From Planctomycetaceae bacterium (GTDB lineage Bacteria > Planctomycetota > Planctomycetia > Planctomycetales > Planctomycetaceae), in the NCBI GenBank assembly GCA_002724315.1, contig PBOJ01000031.1, positions 1-48,108 of the forward strand: 48,108 nt of DNA, in the 5' to 3' direction. Positions within the stretch are counted from its first letter, which is position 1, and the number at the start of each line of letters is the position of its first letter. Below, piece after piece: positions 9,545 through 18,117 of this stretch. Position numbers and translations under genes: made by a program. The notes below the pieces were generated by a model, which saw nothing but the letters and a program-made list of their open reading frames with translations, had not been told where the DNA came from and made no database searches.

Positions 9545-10531
9545 CTAGCGGGCGGCCCTCGATCGGCGGTCTCTCCAGGGATCCTTCAGTTCGCCGACGT
9601 ACTTCTTCAAGAACCCGACGATCACGTTTTCGACCCCGAGCTGTTTGCCCAGCAGGTCGGTCCCCTGCAATTGCACCGGGAACGGGTTCATCCAGTTGAT
9701 CCGTCTGTTGGGGTCCTTGGAAATCGGCTTGAGGTAGTTGTAGACCTGGTTGGCGTTCTTCAGCGGTCCCTTCGCCTTGCGGTTGCCGACACAGATCAGG
9801 AAGGCGACCTTGCCCTTGAGAAACTTCATCGAGCGATTGATGGTCACCCCCGGCAAGCTTCCGTCGGGGCTCAACAACACCAACGCCTTGACATCCTGGC
9901 CACGGGGGGTCTGGGCGGAGACTGTGGGCGCGTCGCGGTGAGGCTTCTTGGCCCAGTCGTTGGCAGCAAAGACCACTGCCAAGGGGCCGCTCATTTCCGC
10001 CCCGACCACCGCCAGCTTCCTCATGTTCAACTGCTTCTTCTGGTGCTCGGTGTAGACAAACTTCTTGATCGCTTCCAGGTCGCCAGTGATCATCAGGCCG
10101 TAATCACCCTTGGTCAGGCTGGTCCCCGAACCTTTCTTGCGACGATTTTTCTTGCCGGCCTTGGCGGCAGCACCGCCAGCCCCAACCGTCGGCTTGCTCT
10201 GTCCATGCTTTCGCAGGTCAGCGGCAATCACCGCAAATCCCTGGCTCTGCAGCCGCTCGGCCAGCCCTCCCTTGCGGGTCCAGATCAGCCGGCTGCCGCC
10301 CTTGGTGTGCAACAGCACCACAACCGCGGCCTTCTCTTTCAGCCGCGACGGGTAATAGGTCATATGAATTGGCCAGCGATCCCTGGCACTGGCAACCGTG
10401 TGATCCTCCTTGGCCGTCGACTTGCGGGCCTGCTGAGCCTGAAGCGTCCCGGATTGAGCCAGAACAGACAACGCGAGCAGGCACGCAGCCAATCGCCCAC
10501 ACCCGCGGATCTGAAGAGATTCTGTAGACAT
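9545..10531 (-). CDS. Exported alpha/beta-hydrolase-fold protein with a degenerate catalytic site
   Basis: A 328-residue secreted protein with a signal peptide (ACLLALSVLAQSGTLQAQ, residues 16-33). The body follows the alpha/beta-hydrolase order: the oxyanion strand VVVLLHTKGGS (71-80), DLRKHGQS (105-112, equal to the usual DxxGHGxS), then the elbow region VVGAEMSG (175-182). In active relatives the elbow is GxSxG; here Glu179 stands at the serine position. The C-terminal segment LQGTDLLG has Gln289 where HGTxLL is expected. Both nucleophile and catalytic His therefore appear lost. A Lys/Arg-rich insert lies at about 123-137. The preferred start is ATG 10531, although the frame is open to 10579. 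The likely role is binding or structural rather than hydrolysis. Confidence 0.75.
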   Translation of the reverse strand: MSTESLQIRGCGRLAACLLALSVLAQSGTLQAQQARKSTAKEDHTVASARDRWPIHMTYYPSRLKEKAAVVVLLHTKGGSRLIWTRKGGLAERLQSQGFAVIAADLRKHGQSKPTVGAGGAAAKAGKKNRRKKGSGTSLTKGDYGLMITGDLEAIKKFVYTEHQKKQLNMRKLAVVGAEMSGPLAVVFAANDWAKKPHRDAPTVSAQTPRGQDVKALVLLSPDGSLPGVTINRSMKFLKGKVAFLICVGNRKAKGPLKNANQVYNYLKPISKDPNRRINWMNPFPVQLQGTDLLGKQLGVENVIVGFLKKYVGELKDPWRDRRSRAAR

Positions 10532-10582
10532 GCCGAGGGTCCTCAAAGGCCGTTCCGAACAGGACACGCAACCCCACAAGGT

Positions 10583-10612
10583 TTGACAGCCGTGCGGATT
10601 TCAGTTTATGCC
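10583..10612 (+). promoter_or_regulatory. Candidate promoter of bioD
   Basis: A perfect TTGACA at 10583-10588 is followed after 17-18 bp by TTATGC/TATGCC (10606-10612), about 40 bp before the bioD ATG. The -35 is exact but the -10 matches only half of the sigma-70 consensus, so this is tentative. It lies in the 119-bp divergent gap between the hydrolase-like gene and bioD. Confidence 0.3.
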
Positions 10613-10650
10613 AATGACGGAAACTGGTCAATTAGGGGCGGAATTCGACG

Positions 10651-11337
10651 ATGAAGGGGTTGTTTTTTACCGGAACCGATACGGATATCGGCAAAACATG
10701 GGTGACGTCAATAGTCGCTCGACACCTGTCGACACAGGGAATCGCCGTGGGAGCCTACAAACCGGCGGCCAGCGGAGTCGACGACGGACGGTGGGCCGAT
10801 GTCGTGTCGCTGAGTGAAGCGGTGGGTGGCGGATTTCCCGAGGAGCGAATCTGTCCGCAGCGTTTCGCTGCCCCCCTGGCTCCTCCCGAAGCGGCTCGAC
10901 AGGAAAACCTCACGGTCGACCCCGTGCTGTTGAGGACCGGGATCGAGTGGTGGGAACAGCGGGTCGAGGTGCTGCTGGTCGAAGGCGTCGGCGGATTGCT
11001 GTGCCCACTGACGGACACCGAGACGATCGTCGACCTGGCAGTGGACCTGGCCTGGCCGTTGGTGATCGTGGCCCGAAACAGCCTGGGGACAATCAACCAC
11101 ACGCTGTTGACCATCGAGGCGGCCCGCAATCGGGACCTGCAAATCGCCGGCGTGGTGCTCAATCATCCCGATCCATCCGACCCGTTGGATCGCTCGCTGG
11201 AAACCAACGCCCGGGCCATCGAACACTACGGCAACGTCGATGTTCTGGGACATGTCGTTCACGGAGAGCGCGCCTTGCGTCCGTCCAACGGCACCGCGAC
11301 AATCGATTGGTCGGAACTGGCCGGGTGTCGAACATAG
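10651..11337 (+). CDS. bioD: Dethiobiotin synthetase
   Basis: ATP-dependent ring closure of 7,8-diaminononanoate with CO2 to dethiobiotin, the penultimate step of biotin synthesis. The 228-residue protein begins MKGLFFTGTDTDIGKTWV: residues 8-16 are the P-loop in its BioD-specific form (GTDTDIGKT). Lys37 in AYKPAASG is the conserved substrate lysine, and VEGVGGLLCPL carries the Glu of the Mg/ATP site. Length fits the family. No other bio gene is adjacent, so the pathway is split in this genome or only this step is local. ATG 10651 is unambiguous because the family motif starts at residue 3. Confidence 0.95.
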   Translation: MKGLFFTGTDTDIGKTWVTSIVARHLSTQGIAVGAYKPAASGVDDGRWADVVSLSEAVGGGFPEERICPQRFAAPLAPPEAARQENLTVDPVLLRTGIEWWEQRVEVLLVEGVGGLLCPLTDTETIVDLAVDLAWPLVIVARNSLGTINHTLLTIEAARNRDLQIAGVVLNHPDPSDPLDRSLETNARAIEHYGNVDVLGHVVHGERALRPSNGTATIDWSELAGCRT

Positions 11338-11427
11338 CCGGGTGTTTCGGCAATTTTCGGAGCGGGCGGCGCGCCGGGAGCTCTCGCTCAACGGTTTCAG
11401 GTCCCCAACTCATCTGACATCACCACA

Positions 11428-12627
11428 ATGTCTCTCGAAGTTGCCTGCGGAGCATGCCAGGGCCGACTGGTGGTCGAAACCCCCGGTGTTGTCGTCGCCT
11501 GCCCTCACTGTGGGCACCACCTGACGACTCCCGATTTCCCGGTCGAGACAACCGACGACACCCTGGTCACCTCACCCGACACACCCATCGACAAGGATCC
11601 CTCTGAAGACGCGGCCTCCAGCAGCATCTTTGATGAAACACCCGTCAATCCGGACGACTCCACCGCGACCGAAGCACGCTCCAACGTGCTTCTGCCGGAC
11701 CCGCTGGAGAGCCCGACAGACCCCGACCCGTCGCCCGAGGTGGTCGAGCCCGAACCGATCGCTTTCGTACCCGATCCGGTCGCTTCCGTTGCCGATCCGG
11801 TCGCTTCCGTAGCCGAGCCCGCATCCTCGGAGGCGGAACCGGTTGGAGCAGGCGAGCCCGCCGATGAGCCGGTGAGTCGGCCGAGGCGAAACGAAACGGT
11901 CTCAAAGAGGGCCTTTCTGTTCCTCCTCAGCTACGCCAGTGCCGCCACCCTGGCGTGCTTCTGGTTGTTCTACCAGCTGCAGAATGCTCCGCTGAACAAC
12001 CTCGAACGGCTGCCCGATCCGGTGGAATCGGCGGCGGCTGGCGGACGGAGACTGACACTGGTCGCCGTCAACAGCACGATGCCAACCGGACACACGTTGA
12101 CCCTGGGCCAAAGACAAAAATTCGGTCACATCCATGTGACACCACTCAAAGTCAGCCGCGAGCCGCTGGAGTTCGAACCGTTCCAGCAACTCGGCACCGG
12201 AACCACCCGTGAATCGATCGGTCCGGTCCTGAAATTGTGGCTGAAACTCGAGAACGCTTCCGGTGACCAGAAAATCGCGCCCCTGGACCGCACGTTGATG
12301 CTCTCACGGCTCTACGACAACGACCGGGTCGCGGCCAACAACTTCGTCCGGCCCGTCGGCAGCACAATCTGCACGCTGTTGCACGACAACCCAAAAGACG
12401 GCAACTGGAACTGGAAAGGCCAGGCCTCTGACGGTCTCCAGGGCAAGGTGCTGAAGCCGGGCGAATCATTCGAGACGTATGTGCCAACCGGCGTTGACGG
12501 CCTGGCCAACCTGACCGGACCCCTGCTCTGGCGAGTCCACATCCGCAAGGGATTCAGCGATTCCGGTCGGGGAGTGACCACGATCTTCGAGGTCGCATTC
12601 GACAGTTCACAGATCGAAGGCGACTGA
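11428..12627 (+). CDS. Membrane protein with N-terminal zinc ribbon and acidic repeat linker
   Basis: A 399-residue protein without a recognised family name. Residues 5-32 form a four-cysteine zinc ribbon (CGACQGRL and ACPHCGHHL). A long acidic, Pro-rich linker follows (about 35-150) that includes a 7-residue repeat DPVASVA. A single transmembrane segment (about 160-180, RAFLFLLSYASAATLACFWL) and a soluble C-terminal domain of about 210 residues complete it. The order suggests a cytoplasmic ribbon and an extracytoplasmic C-terminal domain. Similar ribbon-linker-TM layouts are common in planctomycete proteins of unknown role. It starts 90 bp after bioD and converges on the GH57-like gene with a 19-bp gap. 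Confidence 0.8.
   Translation: MSLEVACGACQGRLVVETPGVVVACPHCGHHLTTPDFPVETTDDTLVTSPDTPIDKDPSEDAASSSIFDETPVNPDDSTATEARSNVLLPDPLESPTDPDPSPEVVEPEPIAFVPDPVASVADPVASVAEPASSEAEPVGAGEPADEPVSRPRRNETVSKRAFLFLLSYASAATLACFWLFYQLQNAPLNNLERLPDPVESAAAGGRRLTLVAVNSTMPTGHTLTLGQRQKFGHIHVTPLKVSREPLEFEPFQQLGTGTTRESIGPVLKLWLKLENASGDQKIAPLDRTLMLSRLYDNDRVAANNFVRPVGSTICTLLHDNPKDGNWNWKGQASDGLQGKVLKPGESFETYVPTGVDGLANLTGPLLWRVHIRKGFSDSGRGVTTIFEVAFDSSQIEGD
11771..11812 (+). repeat. 21-bp direct repeat in the linker of the zinc-ribbon protein
   Basis: Two near-identical 21-bp copies (CCGATCCGGTCGCTTCCGTT with final G, and the same ending AG) encode DPVASVA twice. Degenerate copies flank them (EPIAFVP before, EPASSEA after). 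The period is in frame, so copy-number change would only alter linker length. Confidence 0.8.
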
Positions 12628-12646
12628 TCCGAGTGCCGTTGTGCGT

Positions 12647-14482
12647 CTAGGCTGCGCGGCCCAGTTGTCTTGCCTGGGCGGCCGACGTGTCGACGGTCAA
12701 CTCGACGCGGAACTCCCATCGCCCTGCCTCATCAGCCTGGAAAGTCCAGTGCGGCACGATCAGCTCGGTGGCCGCACCCCGCACCCGCCACGCCGGTGTG
12801 GCAGGAGACCAGCCCAGTGACCAATCGACACCCGTTTGTTCTTCGATCAGTCCCACCCAGTCACCTTCGGACAGTTCGTTGATCGATTCCAGGTCGTGAC
12901 ATCGGCCCTGGCGGTCGTAACCGTAGCAATCGTCTTTCGAGCCGGTTCCCAGCGGCATCTCGATCGCCAGGTGGTGGAACGTACGTGGTTCCAGGCCCGC
13001 CACACACCCCTTGAACAACAATCGCCCCCCCTCGCCGGCTTCCATCCCGATCCGCCAGTCCATCCGTGGGCCGCCAGCCTCGTCGTCCGACTCCCAGATC
13101 AACCAAGCCGATCCGCCAGGACGTGTCAGCGTGAACTGCCCTTCACGGGGAGCCACCGAAACCAGTCGACTGGATCCGTCAATGAAACTCTCACGATCTG
13201 CCCCGGGTTTCAGCAACCATGCGGGTGGTCCACCCGACGTGCCATCTCCAGCATGTCCGGTCAGTAAAGGCAACGACAAACCGATATCTCGCAGCTCCAG
13301 TTCGTGCAGACCACGTCCGGCAACAGGATCTATCCACGCCGTCAAACGCTCACTCTGCAGCCTCACCTCGGTCCGCCCATCGAGGCTGAAGTCCTCGGCC
13401 ATCACATCAACCCACCCCGCCTGACGATCCTCGAGCCGATCAGCCAGCCGCTCGGCCTCGAGCAACAACCGTCTTGCTTCAGCCAACGACTCGGGACGTG
13501 GCACCCCGCTCAATTCCGATGCCGCGGCACCCTGGGCCCGATACAGTCCCCACCGGGCCGCGCGGTGTGCCGGATCCAGAAAATCTCCGGACGCCGACTC
13601 GGGTCGAACAATCCTCCGGCTGACATCCAGCAGGCGTGCGTGGAGATTCGATGCGACCGGGTCTCGGTCTCGCTCCAGCCTCCAAAGGCCACCGGTTTTT
13701 CCGACCTCCGGCAGACTGTAGCGACCGCGAGATTCTGTCTGCTCCAGCGCGGTCGACGGGGTCACCAGGTCCCAGCCATCCCCGGCGGCCAGCCACTTCA
13801 ACAGCCGCACCAGGGGACGCCCACTCGGTCGATCACCGCCCCACAGCGTTGCCACGACCACGGGGCCTGCACCGAGTTGCTGGCGACTCGTTTCAAATCG
13901 GTCAGGCAGATCATCCACCCGGCCATCGGCAACCAGTTCCGCCAGGGTCTCGTCGGCCGGCAGTACGCCCAGCAGTCGGCCGTCGGATTCGGTGTAGAAC
14001 CATCCCGACCGAATCGAACGGCGCGAGCGACTTTTCTCAGCCGGATCCGGCAACAGGATGACCGACTCCAGCTCCGCCTCGACCAGATCGTCGGCCATCA
14101 TCGGTTCCCAGATTTGGTGAGGCACCCAGCCACAGGTGGGCCGCACACCCCAGCGCGTCTCCAACCAGTCGCCCTGGGCCTTCACCTGGCCGATCCTGTC
14201 GCGGCCGGGCACGGCGGCCAACACCACGTCGCAGGCCGGTCCTCCCAGAGGTTCGATCTGTCCCGTCCCGATCAGTTCCCCGACTCGTGACGCCACTTCG
14301 GGATGCCTGCGGTCAAGCTGTTCCCAGACGGGGACACCGGCAGAGAACGCGAGAGACAACCCGGGAAACGAATCAAACTGTTCCAGCAGTGGCTGAAGTC
14401 CATCGGCGACCAGCGCATCAACAGTCTCGGTGGGACGACCCACTGGCGCGACGACTCGAACGGCGATCACCAACCGCACCAT
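12647..14482 (-). CDS. GH57-like protein (4-alpha-glucanotransferase type, DUF1925/1926-like C-terminus) lacking catalytic residues
   Basis: The 611-residue chain aligns by eye along its length with Thermococcus-type GH57 4-alpha-glucanotransferase. Shared stretches include VLAA(V/I)P, GQ(I/L)E, GW....(I/V)W(E/Q)P and the C-terminal DFSLDGRTEV, equal to the DUF1926-like region. The conserved GH57 residues are not kept. The HNHQP motif reads VRVVAP (about 8-13), the nucleophile of WLTER is His122 (WVPHQ), and the acid/base Asp of DDGEKFG aligns with Gly215 (WGGDRP). It is therefore probably not a glycosidase; a carbohydrate-binding or regulatory role is inferred. AGGAG 9 nt upstream supports ATG 14482 rather than GTG 14485. 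It is 123 bp downstream of the aldo/keto reductase gene. Confidence 0.75.
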   Translation of the reverse strand: MVRLVIAVRVVAPVGRPTETVDALVADGLQPLLEQFDSFPGLSLAFSAGVPVWEQLDRRHPEVASRVGELIGTGQIEPLGGPACDVVLAAVPGRDRIGQVKAQGDWLETRWGVRPTCGWVPHQIWEPMMADDLVEAELESVILLPDPAEKSRSRRSIRSGWFYTESDGRLLGVLPADETLAELVADGRVDDLPDRFETSRQQLGAGPVVVATLWGGDRPSGRPLVRLLKWLAAGDGWDLVTPSTALEQTESRGRYSLPEVGKTGGLWRLERDRDPVASNLHARLLDVSRRIVRPESASGDFLDPAHRAARWGLYRAQGAAASELSGVPRPESLAEARRLLLEAERLADRLEDRQAGWVDVMAEDFSLDGRTEVRLQSERLTAWIDPVAGRGLHELELRDIGLSLPLLTGHAGDGTSGGPPAWLLKPGADRESFIDGSSRLVSVAPREGQFTLTRPGGSAWLIWESDDEAGGPRMDWRIGMEAGEGGRLLFKGCVAGLEPRTFHHLAIEMPLGTGSKDDCYGYDRQGRCHDLESINELSEGDWVGLIEEQTGVDWSLGWSPATPAWRVRGAATELIVPHWTFQADEAGRWEFRVELTVDTSAAQARQLGRAA

Positions 14483-14605
14483 CACCCTCTGCTCCTGCGC
14501 CCTCGCCTGACGACGACGTCCACGGAGCGCGGAAGATATCGGCCGATCTCACCTCGATCAAGACGACTCTCACAACACGCCCGAGTTCAATCCACGACCA
14601 CCGAT

Positions 14606-15514
14606 TCACCCGGAGGCGGAACTGTCTGCCAGGTTCGAGACCCGCCTGGCGATTTCGGCCTGCAGATCCGCGGCCAACGGCCCACGGTCCAGGGCGCGAA
14701 TGTTTTCAGCGAGATGTTCGGGGTCACAGGTGCCGACGATGATGGTGTGAGCGTGCGGATGCGAGAGGGTCTGTCGCAGAATCAACTCGGCTCGCGACGT
14801 GTCGTCGTCAAGCAGCTCGTCCAACCCAGCGCGTTCCCAGGCGGATTCGAGAGCGGGACGCCTGATCACCGCGTCGGGGCCTCCGTGAGCGATCCCACCC
14901 CGGACAATGATCCCCGCTCCGGCCTCGGCGGCGCGCGTGATCCAGTCGTGGTGTTCGGGAGCCAGGCACGAGTAGGGAACCTGGAAGGTGTCGAAGACGC
15001 CCAGCTGGATCAGGTCCGGCAAATCGGGCAACTTGCTGGAGGACCCGATGTGCCGCACAACGCCCTGGTCGCGGAAGTCTCGCAGCAGATCGATCAGGCC
15101 GGCCCGCTCGAGTGTCTCCGCGTCTCCGCCGTGGAACTGCAGGACATCGATCGTATCAGTCTGCAACCGTCTCAGGCTGGTCTCGAGGTTTCGCTCAATC
15201 ACCTCCTTCGACCAGACGTGATCGAGTTCCAGGTGATCGTCGCACTGCGTGTAGACACACCCGCACTTGGTGGCCAGGTGAAATTCGCTGCGTCTGGAGC
15301 TGATGTACCGCCCGATCCGTTCTTCGCTGACTCCGTAGTCGGGTGACGTGTCGATGAAGTTGATGCCGGCATCGAGCACGGCGTTCAGCATCATCTCGGC
15401 CGTTCGGTCATCGATCGTCCGGACCCCCCACGTCCTCGGGCCACGCAGTCCCATGCTGCCGTAGCCCAGGCGGGTGACGTCGAGGCCGGTGCGGCCAAGC
15501 GGCTGGCGGAGCAT
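14606..15514 (-). CDS. Aldo/keto reductase family protein
   Basis: A predicted NAD(P)H-dependent oxidoreductase with a (beta/alpha)8 barrel, 302 residues. The start MLRQPLGRTGLDVTRLGYGSMG is the usual AKR beginning. The catalytic tetrad appears intact: Asp and Tyr in FIDTSPDYGVSEERIG, Lys in HLATKCG and His in VLQFHGGD. The C-terminal IIVGTCDPEHLAENI segment fits the nucleotide-phosphate loop region. The physiological substrate cannot be read from sequence. It lies 9 bp after the DUF1549/1553 gene on the same strand, so it is probably co-transcribed with it. Confidence 0.9.
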   Translation of the reverse strand: MLRQPLGRTGLDVTRLGYGSMGLRGPRTWGVRTIDDRTAEMMLNAVLDAGINFIDTSPDYGVSEERIGRYISSRRSEFHLATKCGCVYTQCDDHLELDHVWSKEVIERNLETSLRRLQTDTIDVLQFHGGDAETLERAGLIDLLRDFRDQGVVRHIGSSSKLPDLPDLIQLGVFDTFQVPYSCLAPEHHDWITRAAEAGAGIIVRGGIAHGGPDAVIRRPALESAWERAGLDELLDDDTSRAELILRQTLSHPHAHTIIVGTCDPEHLAENIRALDRGPLAADLQAEIARRVSNLADSSASG

Positions 15515-15523
15515 CTGGCCGCG

Positions 15524-18013
15524 TCACCTGTTGAACAGGAACGCGGGACTGTTGACCAGCGCCCACATCAGGTCCTGGGCTGCCTCACTGCGATTGCCCA
15601 CCCCGGCCAGGTACGCCACGCCCTGTTTCAACTCGGCCTCGGTCGGCGGACGGCAGATCACCGCCAGGTAAACATCACCGACGATCGTCTTGTCGTCGGC
15701 CTTGGCGGCAACCAGCTTTGCCACGCGGCCTTCCGGATGAATGATCGCATCGGAGACGGTCGGCCCGTTGATCATGTTGAGTGTCTGGCTGAGACTGACA
15801 TCGCTGCTGCGTTCGCATTCGCAGGGACTTTCACGAGGCGGCCGACCGAACATGTCAAGAAACCCGATCTTGACCTTCGGGTCGGGAATCTGGCTGGCGC
15901 GAAATCCGACCGGCACACCCGGGATCCGGCTCGGGGCACCCGTCGCCACGTGCAGGGCATCGAACAACTGCTCGGCGGTCAGTCGCCGCGGAGACGCATG
16001 CGAGAAATTCAGCGAATCGTCATCGTTCCACTTGTTCGGCCGGAACGACCGCTGGTAGGTCTCGCTGCGTGCCATTTCCCGGATGAGCCGCTTCAGATCG
16101 AAACCGTTGGCGATGAACCGGCGGGTCAACTCATCAAGCAGTGGCGGGTTGGACGGCGGGTTGCTGGCCCGAATGTCATCAACCGGATCGATGATGCCGC
16201 GACCATGCAGGTAGCTCCAGTAGCGGTTGACGATGCTCTTGGCGAAGTAGGGATTCTTCGACGACGTCAACCAGTCGGCCAGGCGGACTCTCGGGTCGGG
16301 GTTCTTCTTGTCGAGATCGCTGGAGAACGGAAACGCGGCGGGAATGGTCTCGCCGGTGCTGGGATGCTTGATGTCGGTCGGGGTGGCCAGCGAGTAGATG
16401 ATCTCTTCACCCTTGACCGGCCCCGCCTTGCGGCCGACTCCGGCAAAATACGCCGAGAGCTCGTAATACTGCCGCTGCGTCCACCGTTCGAATGGATGGT
16501 CGTGACACTGGTTGCACTGGAAACGGGTTCCGATGAAGACCTGTGTCATGTTCTCCATCACCACCTTCGGTTCCCGTGAGATGCGGTAGTAGTTGGCCGC
16601 GGGATTTTCGAAGGTGCTGCCGTTGGCCGTCATCAACTGGTAGACGAACTTGTCGAAGGCCATGTTGGTGGCCACCGCGCGCCGAATCCAGTTGCGGAAT
16701 GCCCACGATCCCTTCTCGGTGATGAACTTGCTGTTGGAAAGCAGCAGGTCCGACCACTTCAGCGTCCAATGCTCGATGAACTGCGGGCTGCCGATCAACT
16801 GGTCAATCTTCGCGTTGCGTTTTTCGATCGTCGGCCGCTTGTCGGCCAGGAACAACTTGACCTGTTCGACGGTCGGCGGCAGGCCGGTGAGATCGATCGA
16901 TGCCCGCCGCAGAAACTCTGCGTCGCTGCAGGTGCCCGAGGGCAGGATCTTCATTCGCTGCAGCTTGGCGTTGACCAGCTTGTCGATGTAGTTGCGTTCG
17001 GGGGCCGCCTTCCAGGCAAAGCCCTCCCGGTTGCCAATGATCGCAACCGGAGCCGCCGCGTAGAGACCCTCGTAGCGAACCAGTGCGGCCGCTTCACCCC
17101 GCCGCACGGCCTCGATGCGACCGGTCTTGCTGACCGTCGCCACCTCGAAATCGCTCGTCTCGAACACCGCATCGCGAGTCACGTCGCGGCTTGTGCCATC
17201 GGGGAAATGCGCCATGACGATCAACTGCTGCTGGCTGTCGGTGGTCTCCAGCAGCGGCTTCTTCGGAAAGACCTCGATCCGGGCCACCCGCTTGGCCGTA
17301 TCGAAACGGCACCCCTCGGCGATCCACTGCTTCAACACCGAGTAGGTTCGGGATTTCTCGTCAAACAGGAATCCGCCTTCGTGCGGAACACCCTGGGTCG
17401 GCTTCAAGAGCATCAGGCTTTGCTCGGGACGTGACCGGTTGAACCGGCGACCCGACAGGTCATCGACCAGGGCACGGTAGTCGTACAGCGGATCGTATCC
17501 CCGCAGCGACAGCTTGAAGCCCCGCTTGCCCTTTTGCGCACCGTGACAGGTGCCGGCGTTACAGCCGACCTTGCTCATCGCCGGGATCACATCACGGATA
17601 AAACTGACCGGACGATTGGTCACATGCTTGATCTCAACCGGCACGTCGACAGACTTCGCTCCGACAGTGACCTTGACCGTGGTCTTGCCCGCCTTCTTCG
17701 GCACAACGAACCCGTCGCGATCGATCGCGACATGGTCGCTGCCCGCGGCGAGCTTGACGAAGGCGGTGAGATCGAACGCCCGCCCGTCGGCGGCGGTGCC
17801 GCTGACAATCAGTCGTCGGCTGTCGCGGTTGCCCGAAAGTTCCAGGCGAGACGGGTAGACGGTCAGCTTCTCGACGACGGGAACGGCGGGCGTCTTGCCC
17901 GCAGCGGGCTTGGTCTTCTCGGCCGACAACGCAGGAGAAGCCAACACGGCCAGGGCCAACACGGCCGGGAAGTGACGGGGGATAGATCGGAAAAGTCCGG
18001 AGACTGTCGACAT
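15524..18013 (-). CDS. Planctomycete-type secreted protein, Ig-like + haem motif + DUF1549/DUF1553
   Basis: An 829-residue exported protein with a signal peptide (FPAVLALAVLASPALSAE). An Ig-like (Big_2) region (about 50-130) is followed by an unusual haem-binding-like CX4CH (CNAGTCHG, about 151-157), a second Ig-like stretch (about 240-320) and DUF1549, with SIDLTGLPP and the canonical CNQCHDHPFERW CxxCH. DUF1553 closes the chain (ANPPSNPPLLDELT, FRPNKWN). This protein class is characteristic of Planctomycetes and is presumed to be an electron-transfer or carbohydrate-related surface protein; its biochemical role is not established. ATG 18013 is preferred because the signal peptide starts there; ATG 18028 is possible. 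It is 104 bp downstream of the WD40/cytochrome gene. Confidence 0.88.
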   Translation of the reverse strand: MSTVSGLFRSIPRHFPAVLALAVLASPALSAEKTKPAAGKTPAVPVVEKLTVYPSRLELSGNRDSRRLIVSGTAADGRAFDLTAFVKLAAGSDHVAIDRDGFVVPKKAGKTTVKVTVGAKSVDVPVEIKHVTNRPVSFIRDVIPAMSKVGCNAGTCHGAQKGKRGFKLSLRGYDPLYDYRALVDDLSGRRFNRSRPEQSLMLLKPTQGVPHEGGFLFDEKSRTYSVLKQWIAEGCRFDTAKRVARIEVFPKKPLLETTDSQQQLIVMAHFPDGTSRDVTRDAVFETSDFEVATVSKTGRIEAVRRGEAAALVRYEGLYAAAPVAIIGNREGFAWKAAPERNYIDKLVNAKLQRMKILPSGTCSDAEFLRRASIDLTGLPPTVEQVKLFLADKRPTIEKRNAKIDQLIGSPQFIEHWTLKWSDLLLSNSKFITEKGSWAFRNWIRRAVATNMAFDKFVYQLMTANGSTFENPAANYYRISREPKVVMENMTQVFIGTRFQCNQCHDHPFERWTQRQYYELSAYFAGVGRKAGPVKGEEIIYSLATPTDIKHPSTGETIPAAFPFSSDLDKKNPDPRVRLADWLTSSKNPYFAKSIVNRYWSYLHGRGIIDPVDDIRASNPPSNPPLLDELTRRFIANGFDLKRLIREMARSETYQRSFRPNKWNDDDSLNFSHASPRRLTAEQLFDALHVATGAPSRIPGVPVGFRASQIPDPKVKIGFLDMFGRPPRESPCECERSSDVSLSQTLNMINGPTVSDAIIHPEGRVAKLVAAKADDKTIVGDVYLAVICRPPTEAELKQGVAYLAGVGNRSEAAQDLMWALVNSPAFLFNR

Positions 18014-18117
18014 GTTTCGTCTCACCATTTGCGTGTCGTGGGTCCCGGTACCCGGAGAGTCGTGGGGACCGAACGTAGTGTCTGGAAATTGAGAATTTGT
18101 GTGGGAAACGCAGCTGA

